NCBI RefSeq assembly: GCF_051020985.1
Contig: NC_135000.1
Span: 22,164,784-22,228,783 of the forward strand
DNA length: 64,000 bases
From: Nomia melanderi
Lineage: Eukaryota; Arthropoda; Insecta; Hymenoptera; Halictidae
Direction of reading: 5' to 3'
Of this stretch, positions 11,441 to 22,849 are shown one piece after another (positions within the stretch are counted from its first letter, which is position 1; each line of letters opens with the position of its first letter). The notes under the pieces were generated by a model, which was not told the origin of the DNA, did not search any database, and saw only the letters and a list, made by a program, of their open reading frames with translations. Made by a program: the position numbers and the translations under genes.

Positions 11441-14049
11441 AAAAGAAGGGAGAAACTATTCGTGGAAACTATCGATCATCGAAATATCCAGGAATGACCG
11501 AATGGTCCGCGCACGCGGCAGCCGGATCTTCGGCTGTCACCCGACACGAAAACACGCTCGTTTTACAACGAGTGCGTGGATCGTTACGCGGCCGCGTTCC
11601 CGCGCTAACGAAATGGGTAAACGCGGGCCGAACGGACCCGGTGGAAACGATAAAAAGCGTCGGCGAGTTCGGCTCGCGGGCTCGGAACCACGAAAAATAA
11701 CGAGACGACACCGCGCGGCTGCATTACGGAAATAGCGAGTAAAAACTGAATGAGGGTGGAGGATCGCGTGATTCACAGTAGTCCCGGCCCGGTTTTTCAC
11801 GTGCGACGCGACAGCAACAAGAAACGAGCGTCGCGGACACGGCACGAACGTTGTCCCAGGGTAATTCGTAGTATGTGCCGCGCACGCAGACCCTCGGAAT
11901 GGTTATGGAATCGTTTAAACGCGTTATTAAGGGGATTATACGGGGACAAGGGGGAGAAATTGCGTCGAAAAATTTCAACGTTCAGCGAATAATCCGTACG
12001 CGAATATTCGTACCGCACGCGCGTCATCGGGATATTCTTTCAGGGATTACGATCGCTCCACTATATCGCGCGCGTCGCTCTAATTAATGTTTGATTACAG
12101 TAGATGTTGCCATTCGCGGACGCGGACTATCGTTGATCATTCATTGAAAAGTATAATTGGACGTTTGTGATCCATGCATTCGATTTTCGCTATTCCAGGT
12201 TGCTAGTGAATTGGTAGCTTTTGTTGGGCTGTCAAGAAATATTATGTATGTCCTGCAATTAGGTGTAGGATTTGGTAGTTTGCGAAATTTCGATGCAGTT
12301 AGGTATGGGTATTCAGAAGTTTATGAAAGTGTAATGAGTTTGATATTGTAGAACTCTGTAAATTTTTCTTGAGGCTCCGGTTTCCGAAGGCTGGCGTGGA
12401 AAAGTTTGTGTCCCTCATAAAGATCCGCAGTCCGTTAATGAGACGCACGCAGCTGGGAATAACAAGTACTACAAGTGTAATTAACCTGGAAGCCATTCTG
12501 AAGCCAACGGAATGGCATTATGTCTTTAAAAGAACACTGTTTATTACTGCTGTTAAAAAAGTCATTCTTCCACCGGTGAATTCGAGATTAAATGCCTCGA
12601 CAGCGGCCGTATTAAAGCTGTAACATAAACCAGTTACTTTCAGCGTTATCAGCCCCCTGCTTTACAATATCGAGTTAGCGAATTGCGATGGAAAACAAAA
12701 CAGTGGTTAACAAAGCGAATGTTTTTTTAGCTTAAATCGCTGAAAGAATATAATACTTTATGTTCGCGAATGTTCATAGAATCTCTCTTTTCACTGGGAA
12801 ATTATTAAGAACCAAGCCTGTCGAGAGGAAAATTATAAAAAAGATATGGTTTCGTGAAAGAATGAAATATTTTAGAATATTGTTAATGAAGTATATTCAA
12901 ATATATTAAGGGTATTAAATTCTTTCAATATCATGCTACAAAACTGAGGAAAACGTTAATGCACACTTTATGGACATTAGAAGTTTCGAATTTCACTTTG
13001 TTTCGCGTGATACAGGCTCGACCGAAATTTTACCGACTCTTTAACGCGACCATTCTCAACGGTTTCCTCCCGTTTACTTCCGAAATTAATTCAATGGGGT
13101 GTTAACTTAGATACCGCTTTTATGTTTCTTAGAGGCGCATTTGCGAAATGAAACTCGGTTTCTTCGCGCGGCAACGTTTTCAGTTAGCAACGTTTGCAAT
13201 TATTATCGGAAAGGGACATGTACGAGGAACGAGCGGCTTTTCTCCATCGTGACATCAATTTCCGGTACTTCCGGACGATGGTCTTGGAAGATGGCCGCCG
13301 CTATCTTTTGGGAAATCAAGCAACGACGCAGGGAAAGCATTGAAAAGACAGGACGAAATCGCTTTTCCTTCGATACGCGATCGATTTAGCGCATCCTAAT
13401 CGCGAAAATCCTGTACGCTCTCGAGGAATTCCTGACGAGACCGTTTCCAATTTCATTAGCGAATGAAAGACATCGAAAAATTGGAGGGAACGATTGACAA
13501 CGTCCGAACGAGAAATTTTTTTCGTCCGTTCGATTCGATATTCCCGAATGAGCCCGCATCAATCAATATTTGCATAAAAGAGGAGGAAGGGAAGATGGAG
13601 CGTTCGGAATTTATCGATGAAAAAAAAATTGAAAGGTAAATATTTTACGCACACTTTACGAGACCGGACTACGGAGTATGATGTATGCGTCCCACGTGAC
13701 GCGGTTCGGAACATGGGGTACACAGTTTCACGTTGTACCATCATCGATAAAATTTTCCCCCCGTCTGGCAAATATGTCTACCCTCTTACGGTTTTTAATC
13801 ACGAATAGTGAATTGTTTGCGGCTGACAAAATTCTTTAAAAAATCACTGCCTATTGTTGATTATCGAATGAAACATATTTTGCTACAGTGCACGGAAATT
13901 TTGGAAATGTTCTTGTCAATTTCATGTAGAAACGAATCTTTGCTCTTACATGTACATTTTGATAAGGGAATATACACATTAATTTAATAGCAGTTTATAC
14001 GTAGGTATAATCTAGTTGCAAATCAATTTATAGTATCTTAGACTGTGCA
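11441..14049. other. Unannotated; CpG-rich at 11420-12100
   Basis: The first 650 bp are strongly CpG-rich and carry many overlapping frames on both strands, typical of a stop-poor island. 12369-12623 has an 84-codon plus frame with an acceptor-like AG before it but no recognisable family. 12640-14049 is ordinary AT-rich DNA with a GC-richer patch at 13140-13560. Confidence 0.5.
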
Positions 14050-14610
14050 CGTGAATTTTCATTCGCAAGATAACGCATTTCTGGTCCACTTAGTTGCCAA
14101 AGTATTAGAGCAACAATCACCTAACTTGTTAAGCAAACGTTTCTTAAAATCAAATAGTTTCTTTCAATAAATTCGATATCTAGCACCTCAGTTCTGATCC
14201 AATTTAATTCGCGAGATATTACATTTCTGGTCCACTTAGTTGCCAAAGTATTAGAGCAACAATCACCTAACTTGTTAAGCAAACGTTTCTTAAAATCAAA
14301 TAGTTTCTTTCAATAAATTTCTATATTTAGCTCTGTAGTTCTGATCCAATTTAATTCGCGAGATATTACATTTCTGGTCCACTTAGTTTCCAAAGTATTA
14401 GAGCAACAATCACCTAACTTGTTAAGCAAACGTTTCTTAAAATCAAATAGTTTCTTTCAATAAATTCGATATCTAGCACCTCAGTTCTGATCCAATTTAA
14501 TTCGCGAGATATTAAATTTTTCATCCACTTAGTTCGCGAACTATTAGCGTGACAATCACCTAAATTGTTGGGCAAACGTTTCTTAAAATAAAATGCTTTC
14601 TTTCGATACG
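14050..14610. repeat. Minisatellite, 146-147-bp unit, ~3.8 copies
   Basis: The anchor CTGGTCCACTTAGTTGCCAA (variant in later copies) begins at 14081, 14227, 14374 and, decayed, 14520. Spacings are 146, 147 and 146 bp. Copies 1-3 are nearly identical, sharing CAACAATCACCTAACTTG and AATTCGCGAGATATT. Copy 4 is clearly more diverged and runs out near 14610. Confidence 0.88.
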
Positions 14611-15069
14611 TGCGTTTTTGCGGACACTGTTTGCAGAACGGTTCGACGATACACCAGAGTTCTCCGGCGAGTAAAGAGATTAAGGATTTGCGATCTGGTA
14701 ACGGGGCGTAACACGCGTGTTCACACGCGTTCACGGACGCCGGTTTCTAAAGAACGCCCCGAGGAGCGTCTAACTTAAGCGCCTCGTCTTTTTCATCATC
14801 GTTTCCAGAGGCAACACGAGCCACGGTGATGCGCTTCATCGAGCGTGAATAACTTGACATCAGTGGCCATAATCGTTGCAAGGTAAGATGAGTCGACCCA
14901 GAGAAAATGTAATATCCGTCGGCTTTCCTCTCGCCTCGCGCGTTCCCCGCAAACTTTCCCTCGGAGGTGTATCTTTTGCATCCTCCGAACGTGATACATG
15001 ATTCCGTCAACTGTTCGGCCGCCGCGACACCGTTATTGTTTTCTCTGCGGATTTGTTTAATACCGAACT
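14611..15069. other. Unannotated GC-richer block
   Basis: Antisense frames at 14747-15010 and 14796-14999 overlap in different phases and show no known domain. No gene supported. Confidence 0.5.
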
Positions 15070-15222
15070 GTCAGTCAACAGTTAGACCTAACATTCTCAC
15101 CATCATTCAATAGATAGATCTAGCATTCTAATTATAAATCAGCAGTTGGACCTAACACTTTAATTATTAGTCAATAGTTAGATTTAACAGTGCAACTATC
15201 GATCAGTTAGATCGCATTTATC
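15070..15222. repeat. Short minisatellite, ~32-bp unit, 5 copies
   Basis: The core GTTAGACCTAACA and its variants begin near 15081, 15113, 15145, 15177 and 15206, at spacings 32, 32, 32 and 29 bp. Cores vary (GATAGATCTAGCA, GTTGGACCTAACA, GTTAGATTTAACA). Each core is itself an imperfect palindrome. Confidence 0.7.
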
Positions 15223-17026
15223 GTACTTTTTTTTATGGAAGTTAGAAAAGTAGTTTTATTGAAATCTTTTTATATTTCAATTTTCGCACTGCTATTACTA
15301 TTTTGGAATAATTGTAAAGGGAAGAAGTTTAAATAGGTTATTTTCAGCTATTTGGTAGTTCTATTATTTTATTAAGGGTAACCGCGTTTGAGCATGATTA
15401 CAAGTTCTAATGATTTACAAATTTGTTCATGAAGAGATGATGCATTTCTTTTTGCAATGTATACGGAGAAGCCGAAGTTATCAATTAAAATTATAAAGAA
15501 CATATCGCTAACAGAGATCGAAAATGTGAGCAACGAGGATACCAGGCGTGTTGACGTTCAATTGTAACGTCGAAATTACGAGAACAAATACGAGAGTCAT
15601 TGTAAAGACATACAATGGCAATTGAAAATTCAATTGGGTGGAATTAAAATAAAATATCATCGTGTTTCAGTCGCAGCACGATTTTAATGAAACAGATACT
15701 TTCGATTACCTTTTCAAGCTACGGAGAGCTAAAAGAATTAATTCATTCATTCATCTGTAAACGTTCAGAGGCCCGAACACCAGGAAAAGAGGCAAAATGA
15801 AAGAGAAAATAATTAGAAATTTTCCACGAATAAGGCAGAGATTCAAGTAACTGTGTGAAAAAAAATTAACGTAAAGGAAATATTCCATTTTGTTTAAACG
15901 TTCTCGGTTCTCGCCGGATCGAAATGTTTTCCTCAGAATTCAGCGAGAAGTAATTGCAACTGTGCATTTTTTCCCCGCGCGCACTGTATAAATAATGTAT
16001 TATTCTCATCGGGTTTTGGAGAACGAATGAAAATTGACAGATCCCGTAATGGAATTGCAAGGTACACATCCCGGAACAAGGACGTCTTGAGTGAATGGAT
16101 TTATGGTAACGTATACTGCGTGTCTGCCCATAAGCAGTATATACTACTGACAGCATTTGTGGCAGAGGACGTCAGTCACGTGTTGCCCAATAGAAATATA
16201 GAAATGGCATTCGGGATCGAGTGGAAAACTGGGTTAATAAGACAATTCATGTTTCAGCGTGTTCTAATTTTGCAATGATAAGAGGAACTGAGGATTCTGA
16301 AACGTAAATTGCATTGTAAGATGATATTTTCATCATAAGAGGATTTATATCGTTTTTTCAATGAGGAATTGCAAGATCTATAACAATCTATGATCGAACG
16401 TCACTGATGTTTGTTTAGAAACTAACGTCCATTTACAGTAGTAATAAAAATTTAAATCTAGTGCAATAAAAAATAACATCAAAATACAATAAAAAATACT
16501 GTATTTTAAATTATTGTATCTAAGGAATAATAAAAGTTTAGGATTATGTTGAATTTATGTTATTAATATTGAATTTTAGGTAATATATTTAAGTAGTATA
16601 TGTTAGACTATGATCAGACCCGGCGGTGCTTGCTCGGTAATCTCTTTGTTCCACTGATCCTTTTACCTTTCACACTATTACGACCCCACGTAAGCTGAAA
16701 ACAACATTTTCTTTCCGCGTCGAAAACATTCCACGGCTTGTCCGTCTTGTGGTCATCCAATTCTACTTACTTCTCACAAAACATTAACAACCTTTTCACG
16801 GCGCAACATAACTAGTTCTCCTATTTATTCCACTCGTCGGTTACTACCGAGCAGTACGTCCCTGGATTAAATCGGACGGACGTCGTGTCTTTCCACTGAC
16901 TTACTAATTCTACTTACACCGTTAACCTCACAAAAAACGTTAATTTACATGCACGCTGTAACCAAAAACTTCACCTTTTTCCCTTCGCATTATTTCGCAT
17001 ACTATTCACGCATCCTCCAAATCTAA
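15223..17026. other. Unannotated AT-rich DNA
   Basis: No gene supported. 16430-16620 is very AT-rich. Antisense frame 15866-16156 (96 codons) has no recognised family. Confidence 0.5.
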
Positions 17027-17092
17027 TTAACCCCTTAGCCTATAATACCGTTTCAAACTCTTCAGCTAGAATTTAACAAACATAAATCTGAC

Positions 17093-17328
17093 TTAACCCT
17101 TTGCACTCGAAAATTGTTTCGCTGGATATATTCCTCATTTTCTAATAAATATCAATCGTATGTTTCATACTTAACATTAATGTGAATAATATAGAAATTA
17201 AGGGATAGAACTGTTCTGTTTGAACGTTTCATGGATAATTACGTTAAATGAACTTCAGTATTGAACATCTAACCTTGCAATTTTGCCGTATCAAATCAAA
17301 TGGCGGCCTCTCGAGTGCAAAAGATTAA
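17093..17328. mobile_element. TTAA-flanked MITE, family A (complete)
   Basis: A 236-bp element beginning TTAACCCTTTGCACTCGAAA and ending in its inverse, with right end TTAATCTTTTGCACTCGAGA when reverse complemented. This is the best-preserved left end in the window. A separate C-run end, TTAACCCCTTAGCC, lies just upstream at 17027 without a visible partner. Confidence 0.78.
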
Positions 17329-17640
17329 TTCTCCCAAGTCCAAAGTACATATCACCTTTAAAACATATTATTTTTCATACTCCAAGGAACCACAGCGCAA
17401 GAGGTGAAAATCCAATATTCCAAACTCCCAACATTCACGGAAACACACCGAAACCCACTAAGCCTCGGAACACAGCCAAAACAAACTCTCCGCCCTCGAT
17501 TCTCTCATCATATTCAAAAACCGAAAAAACAAAAGGAAACCCGGGAACATCTCCGAGCAAGGAAAACAAGCCTAAAAAGGAAGAGCCCGGTCCACAGCCA
17601 TCAATCAAGATAAACGCGGATTACCTATCGTAATAGAATT
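17329..17640. other. A/C-rich, G-poor tract
   Basis: The plus strand is rich in A and C with few G. It carries an open frame (17283-17633, 116 codons) rich in Pro, Lys, Ser and Asn. The bias explains the frame, and no domain is seen. Confidence 0.45.
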
Positions 17641-18239
17641 CTAGCAATTCCGCTATCCGAGTCTTACACGACGCCGGCGACTAGCGTCCATGGCTACTTA
17701 TCCCTCCGCGATCCCCGAGAGTTAATACATCAGAGAGCGAGGCAGTACCGGAAGCGGCTGCGTTCCTATTTCGTGGGTGACCGTCGGGAGACGAGAGTCG
17801 AGAGCGTCGGCGTGGCTCCGGAGACGGTCGAAATTAATCGGGTGGGATGGGTGTTCCCCGAAAAGATCGGCCGGTAATCCGGTCAATCCACCTTCGCCGG
17901 GGGTTCCCCTGGGTTCGACGATGACGCGTCGACCTCGCCTCCTCGTCACGCCCGCCGACCGACCCGGCGCGACGCCGCTGGCTCTCTTATTCGAGTGCGT
18001 CAGAGGTGACGTCACGTAGTAGCCTAGGCAACCACACCCTTGCCGCCTTGCGGTCCACCGGCGGAACCGCTTTTTCCACCTTTTCGTTCTCCACGCCCTG
18101 CCGCTACGGCGAAGGACGAGGTCGCAGCGGCAGGCACGCCGGCGAAGGACGAACCTGCAGAGGACGGGATACGCGCTGATGGATATTTGCTGGCGGAACT
18201 GGGACGTTACAGTTTCGCGGTAGAATTATTCTTCTGTGG
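17641..18239. promoter_or_regulatory. CpG-rich island with CRE
   Basis: A sharply bounded GC- and CpG-rich block contains a perfect TGACGTCA at 18007-18014, directly followed by CGTAG and CCTAGGCAACC, the latter like an RFX/X-box half site. Two short direct repeats of GCGAAGGACGA lie at about 18109 and 18142. Promoter or enhancer function is inferred. No exon is recognised on either side. Confidence 0.35.
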
Positions 18240-18700
18240 TAAGGCGATGTTGTAATGTTCTGTTTGTGAGCATTCGCTTTAAAGATGATAGTGTTTGGAT
18301 GGATGAGATGAGTGGAAAGGGAATTATTCTTATGTGGAGGGTGATATTGTGTTTTTTTGTGGCATGGTTTTGTTTAGAGATGATAGTGTTTGGGTGGTGA
18401 GATGAATGGAAAGGTAATTATTCTTATGTGGACAGGTGATATTGTGATGCTCTTGTGGGATGATTCTGTTTAGAGATGATAGTGTTTGGATGGGTGAAAT
18501 GTATGGATAGGGAATTATTATTGTGGGGAAGTACTGTAATGGTGTTTTGTGGGATGAATCGATTTAGAAATGATCAGGTTTGGATGAATAAGATGAAAGG
18601 AAAGAAAATTGTTTTTGTCTGGAAAGAGTAAAGGGAATGTAGAGACCTTTTGTAATGATGCTTCGTCTTAGAAATAATTCGTTTGAATGGAATGAAATGA
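18240..18700. repeat. G/T-rich minisatellite, ~95-bp unit, 4-5 copies
   Basis: The anchor GATGATAGTGTTTGG and variants starts at 18284, 18379, 18475 and 18569, with a faint fifth at about 18672. Spacings are 95, 96, 94 and about 103 bp. Between anchors are GGAATTATTCTTATGTGG and GTGATATTGTG. Divergence increases downstream. The plus strand is G/T-rich and C-poor throughout. Confidence 0.8.
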
Positions 18701-20080
18701 AACAGCCGAGAAGGTTAATGTGTTACTTAAACAGTTAAGTAGAAAATATAGAGTATTTTATCATACGACACTTCGTCTTCGAAGCAAACGTATTTGCAAA
18801 TTTTGTCAGATGCCTGTACTATTGAATAAGATAATAAGTCAATACTGTTATAATTTATATTTTTTGTAAATAGTAGTACATCTTTGAAGAATCTTTCGAG
18901 TTCGATTATCTGAGAAACGAAATTTTCTATGAAAAAACCTTATATTCCACATGTTCCACTGATATTTCTGCTTAGTTTCACTTCTACGATTATGGGAACA
19001 CCTTATACACAAGATTATGTAATGTGTTATACTTCGAAGCACACGACACGTGTGTCGAGTCCATTCTCCCATCATTATGCTTCGCCTAATAAACCAACGT
19101 GGTGGAAGTTCGTTAATCCGTGAGTCTTGTATGGTGCACGGCATATATGGACGTGTGCGCACCCACTTGGTTTTAATTTAGACGACCTCTCTACCGTCTA
19201 ATTGGCTCGAACCGATCGGACCAATCTCTCACGCCCCCGCGGTTTTTCATTCCCCCGTAATCGCATCGACGGGGCGAGCGCGGTCGAAGCTAATCTGAAC
19301 CTCGTTAATTCGCGTTTTTAACCTCGGAGCTAAGAGCAATTTCTAGCTTCGCCGAGGGAAGCTTCCCGGCAAGCTTGACTTTGGCTTCTGACAGTTCGTT
19401 GATGAGCAACGTTGCTGATGACATTGTTGCCCGTTTCTTGTTTATTTTTTCATTTTCCTTCATGCTTCGCTTTTCTCTCTTTTCTAATTATTTTCAATTC
19501 CCTATCTCTATTCGTCTCCATTGTAGCATGATGGAAAAGCTGTTCGCCTCGTTAGAATCTATCACTGACACCTTCATCGAATTATTCCTATCGCAAACAC
19601 CGATAGTGCATAATTACGGTTTCAGCAATCCGTAGTTTCCAATTTACAGATCAAGCGAAGCATTCTACATGTTCATTTGATAGTTTGTTATACGATCCAT
19701 TGAATTCCGACCGACATAATTGCTACCCTTTCTCATGAATCATCGGTATAACCAATGCACATGGTACAAACAACGAATGTTCAGTATCACCCCAGCGTAG
19801 ACCGATCAAAACGATAAATCCCAGAAGTGGTCAATTTTTAACAGCTCCTACAACTATCTCCGATACTCCACAGATTGATAATCCTTGTATCTACGGAGTC
19901 CAGATATTTTCCAACGCGTCTCTGTATTATCTTAACAGTTCCCCGATACGTGAAACGAATCGCCCGTTCCCCGGCGGCGTGCTTATCCCTCGAAGGGTAA
20001 AGTGTACTTGGCGAATCGATAATTACTCGAGGCTCTCTATCCAGAAGCAAAGTAGCGTTTTAATCGGCGCAACGGGGGAG
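18701..20080. other. Unannotated
   Basis: No gene supported. AT-rich to 19140, then mixed; 19160-19380 is GC-richer. The 104-codon antisense frame (18848-19162) has no known family. Confidence 0.5.
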
Positions 20081-20084
20081 GGGA

Positions 20085-20186
20085 CACGCGCACGAGAAAG
20101 ACAGAGAGGAGGAGAGAAAGGGATAAATAGATAGGGAGAGGGAGAGAGGGAGGGAGGGAGAGAGAGAGAGAGAGAAGAAGCGAAAT
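20085..20186 (+). repeat. Polypurine tract with G-quadruplex motif
   Basis: About 100 bp are almost purely G and A on the plus strand. Five GGG runs at 20134, 20140, 20148, 20152 and 20156 are separated by loops of 3, 5, 1 and 1 bases, which satisfies the usual G-quadruplex pattern. A (GA)n stretch follows. (GA)n is also the binding motif of the insect GAGA factor. Regulatory use is inferred. Confidence 0.7.
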
Positions 20187-22370
20187 GGAGCGGAAGAAGG
20201 TCAGAGTAAGGGTCAAGAGCGGGTGTATATTTTTTTTTCTTCGCAGAAATAACCGTCTTATAATAAATGAAGCACGTGTCGGCCGCCTTCTGTGGAAAGT
20301 TTACGAGCCACCCCTTCGAGAGAGAACCCGGGGAGCCGTAAGCTGATTTCCAACGCCGGGCACCGGGGATAATTATCTCGGACGCGGACCATTTATCGTG
20401 TGTGTCGCGATGAGATTAAAACCGGAGTCGGAACCCGCTGCTCTCCACTCCCGCCCCCCCAAACGAGCGGACGAGCGCACAGTTTTATCAGCTCAGTCAT
20501 GGAATTAACATTCCTTAATGGTTTTTCGAAGGAAAACATTTCCTTCGATGAAACATGGTTATGTAGCCTGCCGTACTTCGTGCATTATTTGCGAATTTCT
20601 TTGTATTTTTTATGGAATTCTATTTTTATAAGGTTCTCTTAGGTGTGAGGATGTCTTAGTACTTGCAAATTGATCTTATATGCGATCGGTTGTGGGTTTA
20701 AAGGGTTTATGTTCCTTGGCGTTGACTAGTTAGAGGAAATGCGTATAAGAAAATGGTGCACGTTTTGATCGATTAGATCTTTGTTCAATGAAATAACCAA
20801 TTTTCTTTGTAATAATGCAATACTTCATGTTACAGGATCCAATGTATTGTAATATAGGACTAGTGCTCGTTAATCTCTAAAGAACGAAGAGGAAAACTAT
20901 AACGCCGCGCGATCTTTCGCTGAATGCACAGCTGAGGATCAATATTACCGCGGGACAATAACGATATCACGAAATCGCGACGTGAAACTTCGCCCGGGGG
21001 AAATAATGCGACGCGCGACCGGAAAAACGTTGCCCCGGATTCCCCGTTCGCCGCCACGAGGAAGGGAACGGGGAGAATTATTTTCGGAAGAGACCGAATC
21101 GACGAAACTTCGACCCTTTAGATACTATTTCACGGTTCTTCGTGGTTACGCTAATGTTATTTCATGGGGAAAGTTTGTAGGGCCGGCGCAAGGGACGAGA
21201 GTGATTGTTTATAAATAAGTAAGTCCGAAACGTGGAACAAGATTTTTCTATTCGGGACTTCGTAGTTTCGGGTTTAACTTTCTGCGATCTCGGATGTCGG
21301 CGACTTCCAGCTTCGATATCTAAAACCGAAAACTGTGACCGAATAAATGAATTATTCAGATGGGAAATTGATATGTGATTTTCTTCTCTTCCAGTATTTA
21401 AAATTCCGATTTATCATTCAACTTTTTATGGAACGAATTTTTCGAACTTGAAACATTCTCATCTACAAGGCTTCAATTAGCAGGCCACGAAGAAAGAATT
21501 TTCAGTTTCATTAAAACCGTAACGTTCGGTTTAACTTCGATCTACAGGAAATTATATCAAAACTATTAATTGTGAATTCCTTGAATAAATAATAGGATCC
21601 ACCGATACTATCGCAGTTCACTTATTTTAGAAACATATTTCGAAACATTTGTTTCGAATTCATCGCTGACGAGAAAAACCGCGCGAGTACTGTTCCGTTG
21701 GCCAACGTTTAATCCCAGTGTTCGACGCACCGCGAATAAGGAAAAAAAAGGCAGCGAGAGCGTTCTCCCATTCAGGATTTTCGGGCAAACGATGAACATT
21801 GTTGTAGCCGGAGGAAGCGGACCAATCGAGTTAAATCCGGACGTGTCGGACGATCACCGCGCCGAATCAAGATCCCATTTTTGTTTCGATCAGATCGACG
21901 TACAGAAGTCACCGCGCTCGGTCCGTTGATTTTTTTCCTCTGCTTCTCTGAGCGACCATCGAAATCCAATTCCCTGAACAAAGGGAGTGCAAATCCAGCA
22001 TGTGCGAAGTGCGAACCCGTTCGCGCATGAAGCGCGGAAATTTCTGGGATAGCGGCAAGGATCGCCCGTTTCTTGTGATTGGAGGTCGTATCGAGGGGCG
22101 GACGATTAACGCGAGAGAATTACGGGTCGGTGAATTAGAAAGTGGCGCGGGCTGCTGATCGCTGCTCGAGCTCGTAATTGGCAGAGAATCTGCTAACGCG
22201 GTAATTAATACTCGTCCCTTCGCGATTTTAATTCGAATTCACACCATTCATTCGGTTCTCCGTATAATCTCTTATAACGTTCATCAAGGAAGTTAGTGAT
22301 TTTCGTTCTCCTTTTTTCCTTACTCTTCTTTCCTCAAGTTTTTACGTTTCTCTGTTATAACAATATTTTA
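20187..22370. other. Unannotated; GC-rich patches
   Basis: GC-rich patches at 20270-20500, 20880-21220 and 21640-22210 are separated by AT-rich DNA. Frames are short and overlap on both strands. No gene supported. Confidence 0.5.
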
Positions 22371-22668
22371 TTGCACACTTTCTCATTTTACCGTAAATAT
22401 ATATAAATACTATGAATACATATTCATTGTATTTGCATTGAATGATACTCTAGTTCTTATCCTTTACTTTAAGTAACGCAATTTTCGCAACAACGTGTAA
22501 TTGATAAAATCATAAAATATTGTACACTTTCTTATTTTACCGTGAATATATATAAATACTATGAATACATAGTCATTGTATTTGCATCGAACGATACTTT
22601 AGTACTTATCTTTTGTTTTAATTTTTGCGACAACGTGTAACTGATAAAATCATAAAATATCGTTGTCC
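22371..22668. repeat. Two-copy tandem repeat, 149-bp unit
   Basis: Copies start at 22371 and 22520. They share CACTTTCTCATTTTACCGT or variant, then AATATATATAAATACTATG, TTGTATTTGCAT and CAACGTGTAA near the end. The second copy runs to about 22668. Confidence 0.82.
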
Positions 22669-22694
22669 TAACAATAATACAAATTTCGATCAAG

Positions 22695-22849
22695 TAAAAG
22701 AAACTGGAATACCGTTACCCAAACCAAAGAAACGCTTATTACCGAGAAAAATAAATCACCAGAACTTCGTAAATCTGTTATGTCCATTAACAAATGAACC
22801 TTCAAAGGTCTCGATGATAACGGACAGCGAGCCAAGTGGAAAACCGTGA
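22695..22849 (+). CDS. Candidate terminal exon, unknown product
   Basis: I do not recognise the protein. A frame closing with TGA at 22847-22849 reads a basic, proline-containing segment (KPKKRLLPRK about mid-exon) followed by a more polar tail ending Ser-Gly-Lys-Pro. It is preceded by an acceptor-like CAAG at 22691-22694 with a CTAAC branch-like motif about 25-30 bp upstream. An AATAAA lies at 22890-22895, about 40 bp after the stop. The open frame itself begins in the preceding tandem repeat, which argues for chance. No family is assigned. Confidence 0.18.

Noticed and set aside
12369..12623. 84-codon plus frame with an acceptor-like AG upstream
   Set aside because: No donor, domain or neighbour. 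Frames of this quality occur many times in the window by chance.
17027..17092. Separate TTAA element starting TTAACCCCTTAGCC
   Set aside because: No matching right end found. It may be an old element cut by the family A insertion at 17093.
17283..17633. 116-codon Pro/Lys/Ser-rich plus frame as a gene
   Set aside because: It begins inside a MITE and its composition follows from the A/C-rich strand bias.
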